This document shows positions 7,909 to 17,061 of a stretch of 33,084 nt of DNA, in pieces (position 1 is the stretch's first letter; each line of letters starts with the position of its first letter). The DNA lies in assembly GCA_017554605.1 (NCBI GenBank), contig JAFZIA010000126.1, forward strand, positions 1 to 33,084, given 5' to 3'. The translations under genes were made by a program, and so were the position numbers. Origin of the DNA: Bacteroidaceae bacterium. Its GTDB lineage: Bacteria; Bacteroidota; Bacteroidia; Bacteroidales; Bacteroidaceae. The notes beneath the pieces are model-generated. The model worked only from the letters and a program-made list of their open reading frames with translations. It did not search any database and was not told where the DNA came from.

Positions 7909-8781
7909 ATGAAATTGAATATCATTGTATTGGCAAAGCAAGTCCCCGATACCCGTAACGTGGGTGGCGATGCGATGAATGCAGATGGCACAATCAACCG
8001 CGCGGCGTTGCCTGCCATATTCAACCCCGAGGACCTTAATGCACTTGAACAGGCGTTGAGGCTCAAGGACGAATATCCCGCAAGTAAAATCACTGTGCTT
8101 ACGATGGGTCCCCAGCGTGCAGCGGATATTCTGCGTGAGGCTCTTTTCCGTGGAGCCGACGAGGCGGTGCTGCTCAGTGACCGTGCTTTTGCCGGTGCCG
8201 ACACGCTTGCTACGTCGTATGCGCTTGCGACGGCAATAAAAAAGATAGGCAGCTACGATATTGTGCTGTGCGGCCGTCAGGCTATTGACGGAGATACAGC
8301 GCAGGTTGGCCCGCAGGTGGCACAGCAGCTTGGCCTCCCGCAGGTTACATACGCACGGCGCATAGTGTCGTTGCAGAACGGCCATATAATAGTGGAGCGT
8401 GGCATTGAGAATGGAGTAGAGACTGTGAAAGCTCCCCTGCCGCTGCTGCTGACAGTTGACGGCGCTGCAGCCGAGTGCCGTCCGCAGAATGTGTACAGAA
8501 TGTTGCGCTTCCACCGTGCGGCAACCCCCACGGAGCAGGCTGCCGAGGGATTCAGATACTCTGCGCAGGTTGCTGCCGACGAGGCTCTCACGATAAAGGA
8601 GTGGACTCTTGCCGATGTTGGCGGCGATGCGTTGCGTTGCGGATTGTCGGGCTCTCCCACAAAGGTTCGCAAGGTTGAGAATATTGTCTTTCAGGCAAAG
8701 GAGAGTAAGCGTTACACTGCTTCCGACGAGGATATAAAGGCACTTGTCGGCGAGCTATTGTCCAACCACACAATAGGATAA
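7909..8781 (+). CDS. etfB: Electron transfer flavoprotein, beta subunit
   Basis: The 290-residue protein is the small subunit of the heterodimeric flavoprotein that carries electrons from or to acyl-CoA dehydrogenase. The N-terminus MKLNIIVLAKQVPDT and the nucleotide-binding signature CGRQAIDGDTAQVGP (121-135) are typical. The ALPAIFNPEDLNALE segment (33-47) is also characteristic. It is cytoplasmic with no signal peptide. It is followed after 4 bases by etfA and then by an acyl-CoA dehydrogenase, so the three act as one module. Whether this EtfAB belongs to the electron-bifurcating group cannot be decided by eye. Confidence 0.95.
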   Translation: MKLNIIVLAKQVPDTRNVGGDAMNADGTINRAALPAIFNPEDLNALEQALRLKDEYPASKITVLTMGPQRAADILREALFRGADEAVLLSDRAFAGADTLATSYALATAIKKIGSYDIVLCGRQAIDGDTAQVGPQVAQQLGLPQVTYARRIVSLQNGHIIVERGIENGVETVKAPLPLLLTVDGAAAECRPQNVYRMLRFHRAATPTEQAAEGFRYSAQVAADEALTIKEWTLADVGGDALRCGLSGSPTKVRKVENIVFQAKESKRYTASDEDIKALVGELLSNHTIG

Positions 8782-8785
8782 ACTT

Positions 8786-9805
8786 ATGAACAATATATTA
8801 GTCTACTGCGAACTTGATGCAGCCCGTGTGGCCGAGGTGAGCCTGGAGCTCCTGAGCAAGGGACGCGAGCTGGCCGACCGGCTGGGTGTGCAGCTCGAGG
8901 CTGTGGCATTGGGTGGCGACCTCTCTTCGGTCGAGGCTCAGGTGTACCCTTACGGCGTTGATACACTGCATATTTTTGAGGACAAGCGCCTCTCGCCCTA
9001 TACCACACAACCGCATACATCGGTGCTGTGCAAACTGATAAAAGAGGAGCAACCGCAGATATTCTTAATAGGAGCGACTGTAGTGGGACGCGACCTTGCA
9101 CCGCGTGTATCTTCGACACTGGGCAGCGGACTCACAGCCGACTGTACGGCGCTTGAGATTGGCGACTACGAGGACAAGAAAAGCGAAACAAGGATAGAGA
9201 ATCTGCTTTATTCAATCCGTCCCGCATTCGGCGGAAATATTGTTGCAACAATAGTCAACCCACATCATCGCCCACAGATGTCAACAGTGCGCGAGGGTGT
9301 GATGCCGCTTGTGAAGTGCCGTCCCGATACATACAGGGGCAACACGGTGAAACACAATGTAGAGGATTATGTCACAACTGCCGATTTTGCCGTGGGCATC
9401 ATAGAGCGCCACGTACAGAGGCAGGAGAATAACCTCAAGGGTGCTGCGGTGGTTGTTGCAGGCGGCTATGGAATGGGCAGCAAGGAGAATTTCGATATGC
9501 TGCATACATTGGCACATCTGTTGCACGGAGAGGTGGGCGCCACCCGTGCGGCTATAGATGCGGGATACACCACGCACGACCGTCAGATTGGTCAGACGGG
9601 TGTCACCGTGCGTCCCAAAGTATATATCGCCTGCGGAATTTCGGGACAGGTACAGCATATCTCGGGAATGCAGGAGAGCAGCATAATAATATCTGTGAAC
9701 AGCGACCCCGATGCTCCCATAAATGCCATTGCCGACTATGTGGTGACGGGCCGAGTGGAGGAGGTCATTCCTAAATTCATCAATTTTTACCAGCAAAAGC
9801 AATGA
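8786..9805 (+). CDS. etfA: Electron transfer flavoprotein, alpha subunit
   Basis: The 339-residue protein is the FAD-binding large subunit of the electron transfer flavoprotein. The C-terminal FAD domain (about 215-335) shows VVVAGGYGMGS (222-232) and VRPKVYIACGISGQVQH (275-291), followed by SSIIISVNSDPDAPI (298-312). This is the standard EtfA signature in which the Ser/Gln and Asn/Asp residues contact FAD. The N-terminal domain (1-200) is the Rossmann-like half shared with EtfB. Its last four bases overlap the start of the acyl-CoA dehydrogenase gene (ATGA), so translation is probably coupled and stoichiometric. Confidence 0.95.
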   Translation: MNNILVYCELDAARVAEVSLELLSKGRELADRLGVQLEAVALGGDLSSVEAQVYPYGVDTLHIFEDKRLSPYTTQPHTSVLCKLIKEEQPQIFLIGATVVGRDLAPRVSSTLGSGLTADCTALEIGDYEDKKSETRIENLLYSIRPAFGGNIVATIVNPHHRPQMSTVREGVMPLVKCRPDTYRGNTVKHNVEDYVTTADFAVGIIERHVQRQENNLKGAAVVVAGGYGMGSKENFDMLHTLAHLLHGEVGATRAAIDAGYTTHDRQIGQTGVTVRPKVYIACGISGQVQHISGMQESSIIISVNSDPDAPINAIADYVVTGRVEEVIPKFINFYQQKQ

Positions 9806-11508
9806 ACTACTATACCGACAATAAAAAAGTGCTCAGGCACTACCTCTCGCACCCGTTGATGAAGCGCATTGTGGCAATGCAGGAGCGCGGTTATACACAG
9901 GCTGCGCAGTACAACTATGCTCCCGTGGATTTTGACGAGGCTGTCGAGGGCTACGAAAAGGTCCTGGAGCTTGTGGGCGAACTCTGTGCCGAGGTTATTG
10001 CACCCAATGCAATGGAGGTTGAGAAGGAGGGTCCCGTGCTGCAGGACGGCAGGGTGGTGTATGCTCCGGCAACACAGCGTAACCTCGACCTTTTCCGCAA
10101 GGCGGGGCTTATGGGAATTTCGCTTCCCCGCGAGTATGGCGGATTGAACTTCCCGCGTACGGTGTTCATACTCATCGAGGATATTGTGTCGCGTGCCGAT
10201 GCTGCATTCGGCAACCTGTGGGGATTGCAGGATTGTGCCGAGACGATACATAGCTTTGGCAGCGAGGAGCAGCGCAGGCGCTATCTGCCGCGTATAAGCG
10301 CGGGCGAGACAATGTCGATGGACCTTACAGAACCCGACGCGGGCAGCGACCTGCAGAGCGTGCGCCTCAAGGCAACATACAGCGAGGAGGAGGGCTGCTG
10401 GTATCTCGACGGCGTGAAGCGTTTTATAACAAACGGCGACGCCGATGTTCATCTTGTTCTTGCCCGAAGCGAGGAGGGTAGCGTGGACGGACGCGGACTC
10501 TCGCTTTTCATAGTGGAAAAAGAGTGCGGCGGCATACATATACGCCGCATAGAGGAGAAGATGGGAATACACGGCTCGCCCACCTGCGAGATTGTGTTCA
10601 AGCACGCCCGTGCCGAGCTTTGCGGCAGCCGTAGAATGGGACTCATAAAGTATGTGATGGCACTGATGAACGGTGCACGTCTGGGGATTGCCACACAGAG
10701 CGTGGGGCTTGCACAGGCTGCGTACAACGAGGCATATACTTTTGCCCACAGCCGCAAGCAGTTTGGAAAAGAAATTATTAACTTTGCGCCGGTGTATGAG
10801 ATGGTGGGCACAATGAAGGCCCGTCTCGATGCTTCCCGCAGCCTGCTCTATGAGACATCGCGCAACGTGGATATGTCGGGACAGTTCACGGCCCTTGCCG
10901 CGGAGCGTCCCCTCACCCCCGAGGAGCGCAACGAGTCGAAGCTCTTTGCAAAGAAGGCCGACGCGCTCACTCCCATTGTAAAGGGAATAGGCAGCGAGAT
11001 TGCAAACCTCAATGCCTACGACTGTGTGCAGGTGCACGGTGGTTCGGGTTATATGCGCGACTATGTGTGCGAACGTCTCTACCGCGATGCGCGAATAACC
11101 TCGATATATGAGGGTACAACCCAGTTGCAGGTGGTTGCTGCGATACGTTACGCAACAAGCGGCTTCTATTCGCAACTGCTCGACGAGTATATGGCAATAG
11201 ATGTGCCCGAGGCTCTTGCTCCGTTGCGCGACAGGATTGCGGCAATGGTAGAAAGGTACAAGAGTGCTATTGAGCGTGTGCAGTCATTCGGCTGCCAGGA
11301 ATCGCTCGACCTGCTCTCGCGCCGTATATACGAGATGGCGGCCTACTGCATAATGGCGGCTCTGCTGCTTGCCGATGCTGCTGCCGATGAGGAGCTCTTT
11401 GCTGCGTCGCTCCACCGCTTTGTGGCGCTTGCCGAGGCGCTTGTGGCCGGACACGCCACTTACGTAGCAGGCTACACACCCGAGATGATAAAGAATTACG
11501 ACAAATAA
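9802..11508 (+). CDS. Acyl-CoA dehydrogenase (568 residues)
   Basis: This is an FAD-dependent acyl-CoA dehydrogenase that passes electrons to the EtfAB pair encoded just upstream. Motifs seen are MDLTEPDAGSDLQSV (173-187), the GARLGIATQSVGLAQ helix (291-305), SRKQFGKEI (317-325), QVHGGSGYMRD (410-420) and YEGTTQLQ (436-443), whose Glu437 is at the catalytic-base position. At 568 residues it is longer than the usual 380. It has an N-terminal helical extension of about 45 residues and a C-terminal helical domain (about 455-568). This resembles the long ACAD subfamily common in Bacteroidota. The chain length of its acyl-CoA is unknown; a short-chain role in fermentation is a guess. Confidence 0.93.
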   Translation: MNYYTDNKKVLRHYLSHPLMKRIVAMQERGYTQAAQYNYAPVDFDEAVEGYEKVLELVGELCAEVIAPNAMEVEKEGPVLQDGRVVYAPATQRNLDLFRKAGLMGISLPREYGGLNFPRTVFILIEDIVSRADAAFGNLWGLQDCAETIHSFGSEEQRRRYLPRISAGETMSMDLTEPDAGSDLQSVRLKATYSEEEGCWYLDGVKRFITNGDADVHLVLARSEEGSVDGRGLSLFIVEKECGGIHIRRIEEKMGIHGSPTCEIVFKHARAELCGSRRMGLIKYVMALMNGARLGIATQSVGLAQAAYNEAYTFAHSRKQFGKEIINFAPVYEMVGTMKARLDASRSLLYETSRNVDMSGQFTALAAERPLTPEERNESKLFAKKADALTPIVKGIGSEIANLNAYDCVQVHGGSGYMRDYVCERLYRDARITSIYEGTTQLQVVAAIRYATSGFYSQLLDEYMAIDVPEALAPLRDRIAAMVERYKSAIERVQSFGCQESLDLLSRRIYEMAAYCIMAALLLADAAADEELFAASLHRFVALAEALVAGHATYVAGYTPEMIKNYDK

Positions 11509-11526
11509 CACAAAAAATACATAATT

Positions 11527-12117
11527 ATGGAAATTGAGAACAGATACTTGCGTGTGGCATACACGCTGTACAAGCACCGCGACGGCGTGTGCGAGGAGTG
11601 GGAAAAGACAACTCGTGAGCAACCTTTTGCATTCCTTACAGGAGTGGGTTATACGCTCGATGCATTCGAGGAGCGTCTGAAGGACCTTAAGAAAGGTGAG
11701 GAGTTTGATTTTACAATCCCCTGTGCCGATGGTTTTGGCGAGTATGAGCCTACACACGTTCAGGAGCACGACCGCGAGGAGTTTACTATCAACGGTAAGT
11801 TCGACGACGAGCACATCTACGAGGGCAATATCATAGAGATGGTGCGTAACATAGACAAGTCTATCGTATATGCAGTGGTAAAGGAGGTTACCCCCTTCAA
11901 GGTGGTACTCGACTTCAACCACCCTCTTGCAGGCTGCGACCTTCAGTTCGTGGGTTCAATCGTTGAGAATCGTCCTGCCAAGGAGAGCGAGATGAAGAAG
12001 TTCTACGAGCAGTTGCGTGCTGCGGCACAGGGCTGTGGCGGCGGTTGCAGCGGTTGCAGCGGTGGCTGTGGCGATGATTGTGGCGACGGCTGCGAGGGCG
12101 GTTGCTGCGGACATTGA
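11527..12117 (+). CDS. slyD: SlyD-like FKBP-type peptidyl-prolyl isomerase with metal-binding tail
   Basis: The 196-residue cytoplasmic protein is a SlyD-like prolyl isomerase and chaperone. The FKBP part is split by an insert-in-flap domain (about 75-125). Family signatures are LTGVGYTLDAFEERLKDLKK (37-56) and NHPLAGCDLQF (131-141). The tail (169-196) contains eight cysteines, many glycines and a final His, spaced C-x3-C-x2-C-x3-C-x3-C-x3-C-x3-CC-G-H. In SlyD such tails bind nickel and other metals; in E. coli SlyD the tail is His/Cys-rich, while here it is almost only Cys. The gene lies 18 bases after the acyl-CoA dehydrogenase and is probably in the same transcript. Confidence 0.9.
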   Translation: MEIENRYLRVAYTLYKHRDGVCEEWEKTTREQPFAFLTGVGYTLDAFEERLKDLKKGEEFDFTIPCADGFGEYEPTHVQEHDREEFTINGKFDDEHIYEGNIIEMVRNIDKSIVYAVVKEVTPFKVVLDFNHPLAGCDLQFVGSIVENRPAKESEMKKFYEQLRAAAQGCGGGCSGCSGGCGDDCGDGCEGGCCGH

Positions 12118-12237
12118 TAAAGGGAATGGCAAGGAGTGGCAACAGACTGGTTGTTGCTGCTTCTTCTTGCTGTAGATTAAAGGCAGGCTGGCAGGTCTGC
12201 CGTTAAGTGTTATAAGAAACTTGTCTTTGGATTATAG

Positions 12238-13323
12238 ATGAATACATTTGGAACACTGCTAAGGCTCACAACATTCGGAGAATCGCACGGAACGGCAATC
12301 GGAGGGGTGCTCGACGGCTATCCCCCGGGCGTGACTGTCGACGAGGAGTATATCCGCACGCAGATGCAACGCCGTCGTCCCGGACAGAGTGCCGTCACCA
12401 CGTCGCGCAACGAGGCCGACGAGGTGCAGTTCCTCTCGGGGGTGTTCGAAGGACGCTCTACCGGTACTCCTATTGCGTTTGTCATATACAACAGCAATAA
12501 CCGCAGTGCCGACTATGAGAACTTGCGTAACGTGTACCGTCCCTCGCACGCCGATTATGTGTACGACAAGAAATACGGTATCCGCGACCATCGTGGCGGC
12601 GGACGCTCGTCGGCACGTGAGACTGCGGTGCGTGTGTGCGCCGGTGCGCTCGCACAGCTTGCCCTGCGCAAGTATGGCATTGACATTAAGGCATATACCT
12701 CGCAGGTGGGCGATATTGTCCTGCCCGGTGCGTACAGCGACTATAATATCGCCGCGGCCGAAGAAAATATAGTGCGTTGCCCCGACAACGCTGTTGCCAG
12801 GAGAATGGAGCAGCTTATCCTGGACGTGAAGCGCGAGGGCGACACTATAGGTGGAGTGGTGAGCTGCGTGGTCAAGGGTGTGCCTGCAGGGTTGGGCGAG
12901 CCTCTGTACGACAAGCTCTCGGCGCGTCTGGCGCAGTCGATGCTCTCAATAAACGCAGCAAAGGGGTTCGAGTATGGCAATGGCTTTGCCTCTTGCTCTC
13001 TGCGCGGCTCGCAGCAGAATGATGTTTTTGCAAGCAACGGCGGGACTGTTACTACGCTCACGAACAACAGCGGCGGTATCCAGGGAGGAATATCCAACGG
13101 ACAGGACATTTACTTCAGGGTGGCATTCAAGGCTGTTGCCACACTGCTTATGGAGCAGGATACCGTGGACATTGACGGCAATGCTACGACCGTTGCTGCA
13201 CGTGGCAGGCACGACCCCTGCGTTGTGCCCCGTGCCGTACCAGTGGTTGAGGCTATGGCCGCACTCACTATTCTCGACTTCCTGATAATAGAGAACGGAC
13301 GGAAAGCGTCGCGTGAGGTGTAA
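12238..13323 (+). CDS. aroC: Chorismate synthase
   Basis: The 361-residue enzyme converts 5-enolpyruvylshikimate 3-phosphate to chorismate, the last common step of aromatic amino acid synthesis, using reduced FMN. Signatures are [19 protein letters not shown] (13-31), RRRPGQSA (45-52), [20 protein letters not shown] (101-120), GGRSSARET (121-129) and a C-terminal [18 protein letters not shown] starting near 323. Length is typical for the family. It follows slyD by 120 bases with no clear terminator or consensus promoter in the gap (only a TGTCTTTG at 12222-12229, off consensus by one base). Read-through from the etf operon is therefore possible. Confidence 0.98.
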   Translation: MNTFGTLLRLTTFGESHGTAIGGVLDGYPPGVTVDEEYIRTQMQRRRPGQSAVTTSRNEADEVQFLSGVFEGRSTGTPIAFVIYNSNNRSADYENLRNVYRPSHADYVYDKKYGIRDHRGGGRSSARETAVRVCAGALAQLALRKYGIDIKAYTSQVGDIVLPGAYSDYNIAAAEENIVRCPDNAVARRMEQLILDVKREGDTIGGVVSCVVKGVPAGLGEPLYDKLSARLAQSMLSINAAKGFEYGNGFASCSLRGSQQNDVFASNGGTVTTLTNNSGGIQGGISNGQDIYFRVAFKAVATLLMEQDTVDIDGNATTVAARGRHDPCVVPRAVPVVEAMAALTILDFLIIENGRKASREV

Positions 13324-13353
13324 GTATAAAGGTTACTATGTAAACAGAATACA

Positions 13354-15294
13354 ATGGATAATACAAACGGAAATAAAGAGAGGCAGCATAGCGTGGATGC
13401 GGATGCTCTCCGCGCAAAGGGAAATAAAGCGGAACGTACGTTGCTGCAAAAGGTGTTGTGCAATATGCCGCTTATATTTTGTGTGGCAGTGTGGGCGTTG
13501 CTCGCCTTTTACGAGAGAGACCTGCTGCTGAGGCTCGATATGCAGTCGCTCTTCCTGTTCGACAATCTTTTCTTTGAGTCGTCGATGAGTGTGCCTGCCG
13601 GACTGCTCGGCTACGTGGGCTGTTTCCTCACCCAGTTCTTCTACTATCCTGCATTGGGTGCGGCAATATTCGTGGCGCTTTTGGCGCTTGTCTATCTGCT
13701 CACACGCAAGGCATTCAATATACCCGCAAGATGGGCTTTTGTTGCAATGGTGCCTATGTTCCTGCTTCTTGCAGCCGATGTGCAGCTTGGTTATTGGATA
13801 TACTACATAAAGTATCCGGGTTATTGGTACGTTGCGACGCTTGGAACAATTGTGGGGCTGCTTGCTATATGGGGGTTCAACAAGGCATCGTACAAGTTTC
13901 ACGCGGTGATAATTCTTGCGTGGAGTGTCATAGGCTATCCTCTGTTCGGATTCTTTGCTCTTTTCTCGTCAATATGTATGGCGGTGATTGCCTTGTCACA
14001 GGCTCTGCGCAACGGCAACCGTATGCGTGTGATTTTTGACGGTGTCACATTGCTGCTTATAGCTCTTGTCCTTGCATACGAAGTGCCTCTTTTCTGCTAC
14101 AATTTTGTATATGACTCTACAGCCATTGACTTTATGCATCTGGCGGGACTCCCTGCCTACCATTGGGACGTAAGGGCGACGCACTTCCTGAAGAGTATCT
14201 ACCCCTATTGGATACCTTTCGTGCTGCTGTTCCTCTTCCAGTTGGTACTATCGGTGTACTATAATAGACTGTCGCCGAAAGAGACTGCTGCAAAGCGCAT
14301 CAACCTGTTCAAGTGGCTGCTTATGCCGGCTATGGTGGTGTTTGTCTTCTTCTATTGGTTCAAGAATACCAACTTCCGCATAGAGAACAGGCAGGACACT
14401 GCAATGTGGGAGGGCAATTGGCGCAAGGTTGCCGACCTTGCACGCGGCACCGGCGAGCCCTCTCGTCAGATTGTGCTCAACCGCAATATAGCGCTTCTGC
14501 ATCTTGGCAAGGCGGGAGAGGAGATGTTCACCTACCCCGAGGGCAGTGCCGATATTGACGCACCCATAGCCGTCCATCTTACTCACACAGGTGGAGTGAT
14601 GTCCTATTGGTGCTACGGAAAGTTCAATTTTGCCTACCGCTGGTGCGTGGAGAATGCAGTAGAGCGCGGTTGGAAGGTTGAGTACCTCAAGCACGCGGTG
14701 CGTTCGTTGCTGCTCAACGGCGAGTATAAGCTTGTGAAGAGATATACGAATATACTCAAGCACACCCTCTTCTACGCCGATTGGGCCGAGCGCTACGAGC
14801 GTCTGGCCGACAATCCCGAGAGCATTGCAAAAGTGCCCGAGTTTGCCTTCCCGATGCAGATGAGGGTGTACCCCGATATTCTTGATGTTGATGAGTCGTT
14901 CGTGGAGGCCTATCTGCTCAATAACCTTGCAGGCGGATACACCACTTCGCACTCGCTCCTGCACGCCGAGGCAGCCCTTATGTCGTCGCTCATACGAAAG
15001 GACTCAAAATCGCTTTGGACAAACTTCTCGCGTTATCTGCATAAGCGCAAGATAATGCGCCTGCCCACGCACTATCAGGAGGCGGCGCTGCTCTTCTCCA
15101 GTATAAGCCGCAGTGTCGATATTTCCAATCTGCCCATCGAGGAGGGTGTGAAATTGCGTTTCAATGCCTTTATGCGCAAGACCAAGGATTACAAAGGAAT
15201 GAAGGAGGAGGAGATGGCACCTCACTTCAAGAAGGATTTTGGCGATACCTATTGGTATTTCTACTTCTTTGTACGTAAGATAAAGACAAACTAA
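13354..15294 (+). CDS. Polytopic membrane protein, probably DUF6057
   Basis: The 646-residue protein has about eight hydrophobic segments in its first half, near residues 37-53, 83-116 (long, perhaps two), 124-142, 158-175, 184-214, 227-247, 284-303 and 318-337. A soluble, mostly helical C-terminal half (340-646) follows, which begins like a tetratricopeptide-type helical repeat (NWRKVADLARG, then NRNIALLHLGKAGEE). This layout matches a Bacteroidota-specific family I know as DUF6057. No catalytic motif is recognised and the function is unknown. It is 30 bases after aroC and 11 bases before the beta-propeller lipoprotein with CxxCH, which suggests that the two work together at the membrane. 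Confidence 0.8.
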   Translation: MDNTNGNKERQHSVDADALRAKGNKAERTLLQKVLCNMPLIFCVAVWALLAFYERDLLLRLDMQSLFLFDNLFFESSMSVPAGLLGYVGCFLTQFFYYPALGAAIFVALLALVYLLTRKAFNIPARWAFVAMVPMFLLLAADVQLGYWIYYIKYPGYWYVATLGTIVGLLAIWGFNKASYKFHAVIILAWSVIGYPLFGFFALFSSICMAVIALSQALRNGNRMRVIFDGVTLLLIALVLAYEVPLFCYNFVYDSTAIDFMHLAGLPAYHWDVRATHFLKSIYPYWIPFVLLFLFQLVLSVYYNRLSPKETAAKRINLFKWLLMPAMVVFVFFYWFKNTNFRIENRQDTAMWEGNWRKVADLARGTGEPSRQIVLNRNIALLHLGKAGEEMFTYPEGSADIDAPIAVHLTHTGGVMSYWCYGKFNFAYRWCVENAVERGWKVEYLKHAVRSLLLNGEYKLVKRYTNILKHTLFYADWAERYERLADNPESIAKVPEFAFPMQMRVYPDILDVDESFVEAYLLNNLAGGYTTSHSLLHAEAALMSSLIRKDSKSLWTNFSRYLHKRKIMRLPTHYQEAALLFSSISRSVDISNLPIEEGVKLRFNAFMRKTKDYKGMKEEEMAPHFKKDFGDTYWYFYFFVRKIKTN

Positions 15295-15305
15295 AATTGA
15301 ATACT

Positions 15306-16817
15306 ATGATAAAAGTGCTGAAGAATTCTGTGTATATACTCTTGCTTGCTGTTGTAGTGGCGGCGTGCGGTGCTCCGTCGGTGCCCTCGTCGTTCGACAA
15401 GACAGCCAAGAGCGTTACAATATATCCCGATTATAAAGATGTTACAGTCCCCTGCAATATAGCTCCGCTGGTGTATGCTATCCAGGAGCAGGGCGATGAG
15501 TTTGTCACACGTTTCTCGGCTCAGGGAACCAGCGTGGTTGTGGGCGGAAAAGATGTCGTGCCGCAGATAGAGGAGTGGCGTACGCTGCTGCAGAGTGCCA
15601 ACGGTGCAAATATCAATGTAGAGACCTTTGTCAGGAAAGGCAAGCGCTGGAGCGCCTGCAAGACTTTTGAGATTGCTGTGTCGCCCGATTCTATTGATAC
15701 ATACATCTCCTATCGCCTTATCCCGCCGTCCTATGTGGCATACGAGCAACTTACGATAAACCAGCGTAACCTCACTAATTTCGATGAACAGGTGATATAC
15801 AACAATATGCTGGCGGCAACAGAGAGCGAGGGCTCCTGCATAAACTGTCACGCATACAAGAATTACCGCACCGACAATATGCAGTTCCATATCCGTCAGG
15901 GAAACGGAGGAACGCTGTTCATACACAATGGCGAGCCTGTGAAGCTCAATATGGCAACCGACTCTACGCTCTCTCCGGGCGTTTATCCGGCCTTCAATCC
16001 TGTGTACGACGTAGTTGCCTATTCGGTAAACAAGACAGGACAGATATTCCACACTGTAAAGACAAATAAGGTTGAGGTTCAGGACGTTGCCAGCGATGTG
16101 ATTGTCTATAACCCTGTGGCTAATACCGTTGCCAATGTGGCAAACGGGCCTAACGACCTTGAGGTGTTCCCCTGGTGGTCGCCCGATGGCCGCACGCTCT
16201 ACTACGGCTCGGCGCACTTCGAGGTCATCGACACTGCAAACACTGTGATGAAGGAGGAGATTATCCGCCATCAGGAGATAAAGTACGACATCCTGAGACG
16301 CTCGTGGAATCCCGATACATTTGAGTTCGGCGAGGTCGATACGGTGTTTGCGGCAACAAAGCTGGGCAAGAGTGCCACATTCCCCCGAATATCGCCCGAC
16401 GGCCGTTTCCTGCTCTTTGCACTTGGAGAGTACGGCTGTTTCCACGTATGGCACCACGATGCCGACCTCTACCTGCAGGAGCTTGCGACGGGCGAGTACT
16501 GGCCGCTCGGAGAGGCCAACTCCGAGTATGCCGAGAGCTATCACTCGTGGAGCAGCAATGCCCGTTGGATACTCTTCTCGAGCCGTCGCGACGACACCAA
16601 CTACACGCGTCTTTACATAGCTCACGTCGACGCCGGCGGCAAGGCCTCAAAGGCGTTTGTGCTTCCGCAGCAGAGCCCCGACTACTACCCGCTCTTCGAC
16701 CGCTCGTACAACGTCCCCGAGTTTATGGTGGAGCCCGTACGCTTCACTCCGCAGGAGTTTGCCGAGATAATAAAAGGTGAAGCAAAAAAAGTACAGTACT
16801 CACCGACGGGTAAATGA
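15306..16817 (+). CDS. Beta-propeller (TolB/PD40-like) lipoprotein with a CxxCH motif
   Basis: ATG 15306 gives 503 residues. An in-frame TTG at 15297 would add three residues before the signal peptide and is less likely. The lipobox is VAAC (Cys21). Three propeller-like repeats are visible: WSPDGRTLYYGSA (about 290), ISPDGRFLLFAL (about 362) and WSSNARWILFSS (about 414), as in PD40/TolB proteins. Upstream of them is SCINCH, with CINCH at 178-182, the exact heme-attachment pattern of c-type cytochromes. Bacteroidota proteins of this kind are sometimes labelled cytochrome c biosynthesis proteins. Whether heme is bound is unknown. It is the last gene before the terminator at 16862 and sits next to the membrane protein. 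Confidence 0.75.
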   Translation: MIKVLKNSVYILLLAVVVAACGAPSVPSSFDKTAKSVTIYPDYKDVTVPCNIAPLVYAIQEQGDEFVTRFSAQGTSVVVGGKDVVPQIEEWRTLLQSANGANINVETFVRKGKRWSACKTFEIAVSPDSIDTYISYRLIPPSYVAYEQLTINQRNLTNFDEQVIYNNMLAATESEGSCINCHAYKNYRTDNMQFHIRQGNGGTLFIHNGEPVKLNMATDSTLSPGVYPAFNPVYDVVAYSVNKTGQIFHTVKTNKVEVQDVASDVIVYNPVANTVANVANGPNDLEVFPWWSPDGRTLYYGSAHFEVIDTANTVMKEEIIRHQEIKYDILRRSWNPDTFEFGEVDTVFAATKLGKSATFPRISPDGRFLLFALGEYGCFHVWHHDADLYLQELATGEYWPLGEANSEYAESYHSWSSNARWILFSSRRDDTNYTRLYIAHVDAGGKASKAFVLPQQSPDYYPLFDRSYNVPEFMVEPVRFTPQEFAEIIKGEAKKVQYSPTGK

Positions 16818-16861
16818 ACCCTCTTGTCGCAACCGTTAAATTATTATAAAATACCAACAGT

Positions 16862-16899
16862 GCAACAGCGTCTTAAATAAAGGCGTTGTTGCTTTTTTT
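16862..16899 (+). terminator. Intrinsic terminator after the beta-propeller gene
   Basis: 16862-16874 pairs with 16880-16892 (13 bp with two G-T pairs, loop AAATA), followed by seven Ts (16893-16899). It separates the housekeeping run from the Sus-like locus. Confidence 0.88.
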
Positions 16900-16950
16900 A
16901 TGAGTATGAATCTTTTTTTTGCATTGTGGTGCGAAAATTATCATAATTTA

Positions 16951-16981
16951 TTTGAACATTTGATTAAAAGAGCTATTTTTG
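16951..16981 (+). promoter_or_regulatory. Consensus Bacteroidota promoter of the FAS1-SusCD locus
   Basis: TTTG (16951-16954), a 19-base spacer and TATTTTTG (16974-16981) match the -33/-7 consensus TTTG-N19-TAnnTTTG fully. Transcription would start near 16988, leaving a leader of about 74 bases that includes a small stem (AGTGG/CCACT). The position also excludes the upstream in-frame ATG at 16900 as a start. Confidence 0.82.
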
Positions 16982-17061
16982 CACGTTGCATAGTGGCTCA
17001 TTGTGTCCACTCGTTTAGTTATAAAGTTGTAAAAAAACTAATTAATTATAAAATTTATATT

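Noticed and set aside
9787..11175. Long minus-strand open frame of 462 codons opposite the acyl-CoA dehydrogenase gene.
   Set aside because: Its translation is rich in His, Cys and Leu with no family features, while the plus strand encodes a complete enzyme. It is a shadow of codon bias.
12118..12237. Possible terminator or promoter between slyD and aroC.
   Set aside because: The only stem is about 5 bp (GGCAG/CTGCC near 12182-12200) without a T-run, and TGTCTTTG at 12222-12229 misses the consensus TA and has no -33 partner.
15297..15305. TTG start three codons upstream of ATG 15306.
   Set aside because: The ATG gives a normal lipoprotein signal peptide start (MIKVLKN). The TTG adds nothing and is rarely used here.
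15291..16625. Minus-strand open frame of 444 codons opposite the beta-propeller lipoprotein gene.
   Set aside because: No domain or signal sequence is recognisable. The plus-strand gene has a lipobox, propeller repeats and operon context.
16900..17061. In-frame upstream extension of the large FAS1 protein starting at ATG 16900.
   Set aside because: It would start right behind the terminator T-run and before the promoter, and it would bury the signal peptide 54 residues inside the protein.
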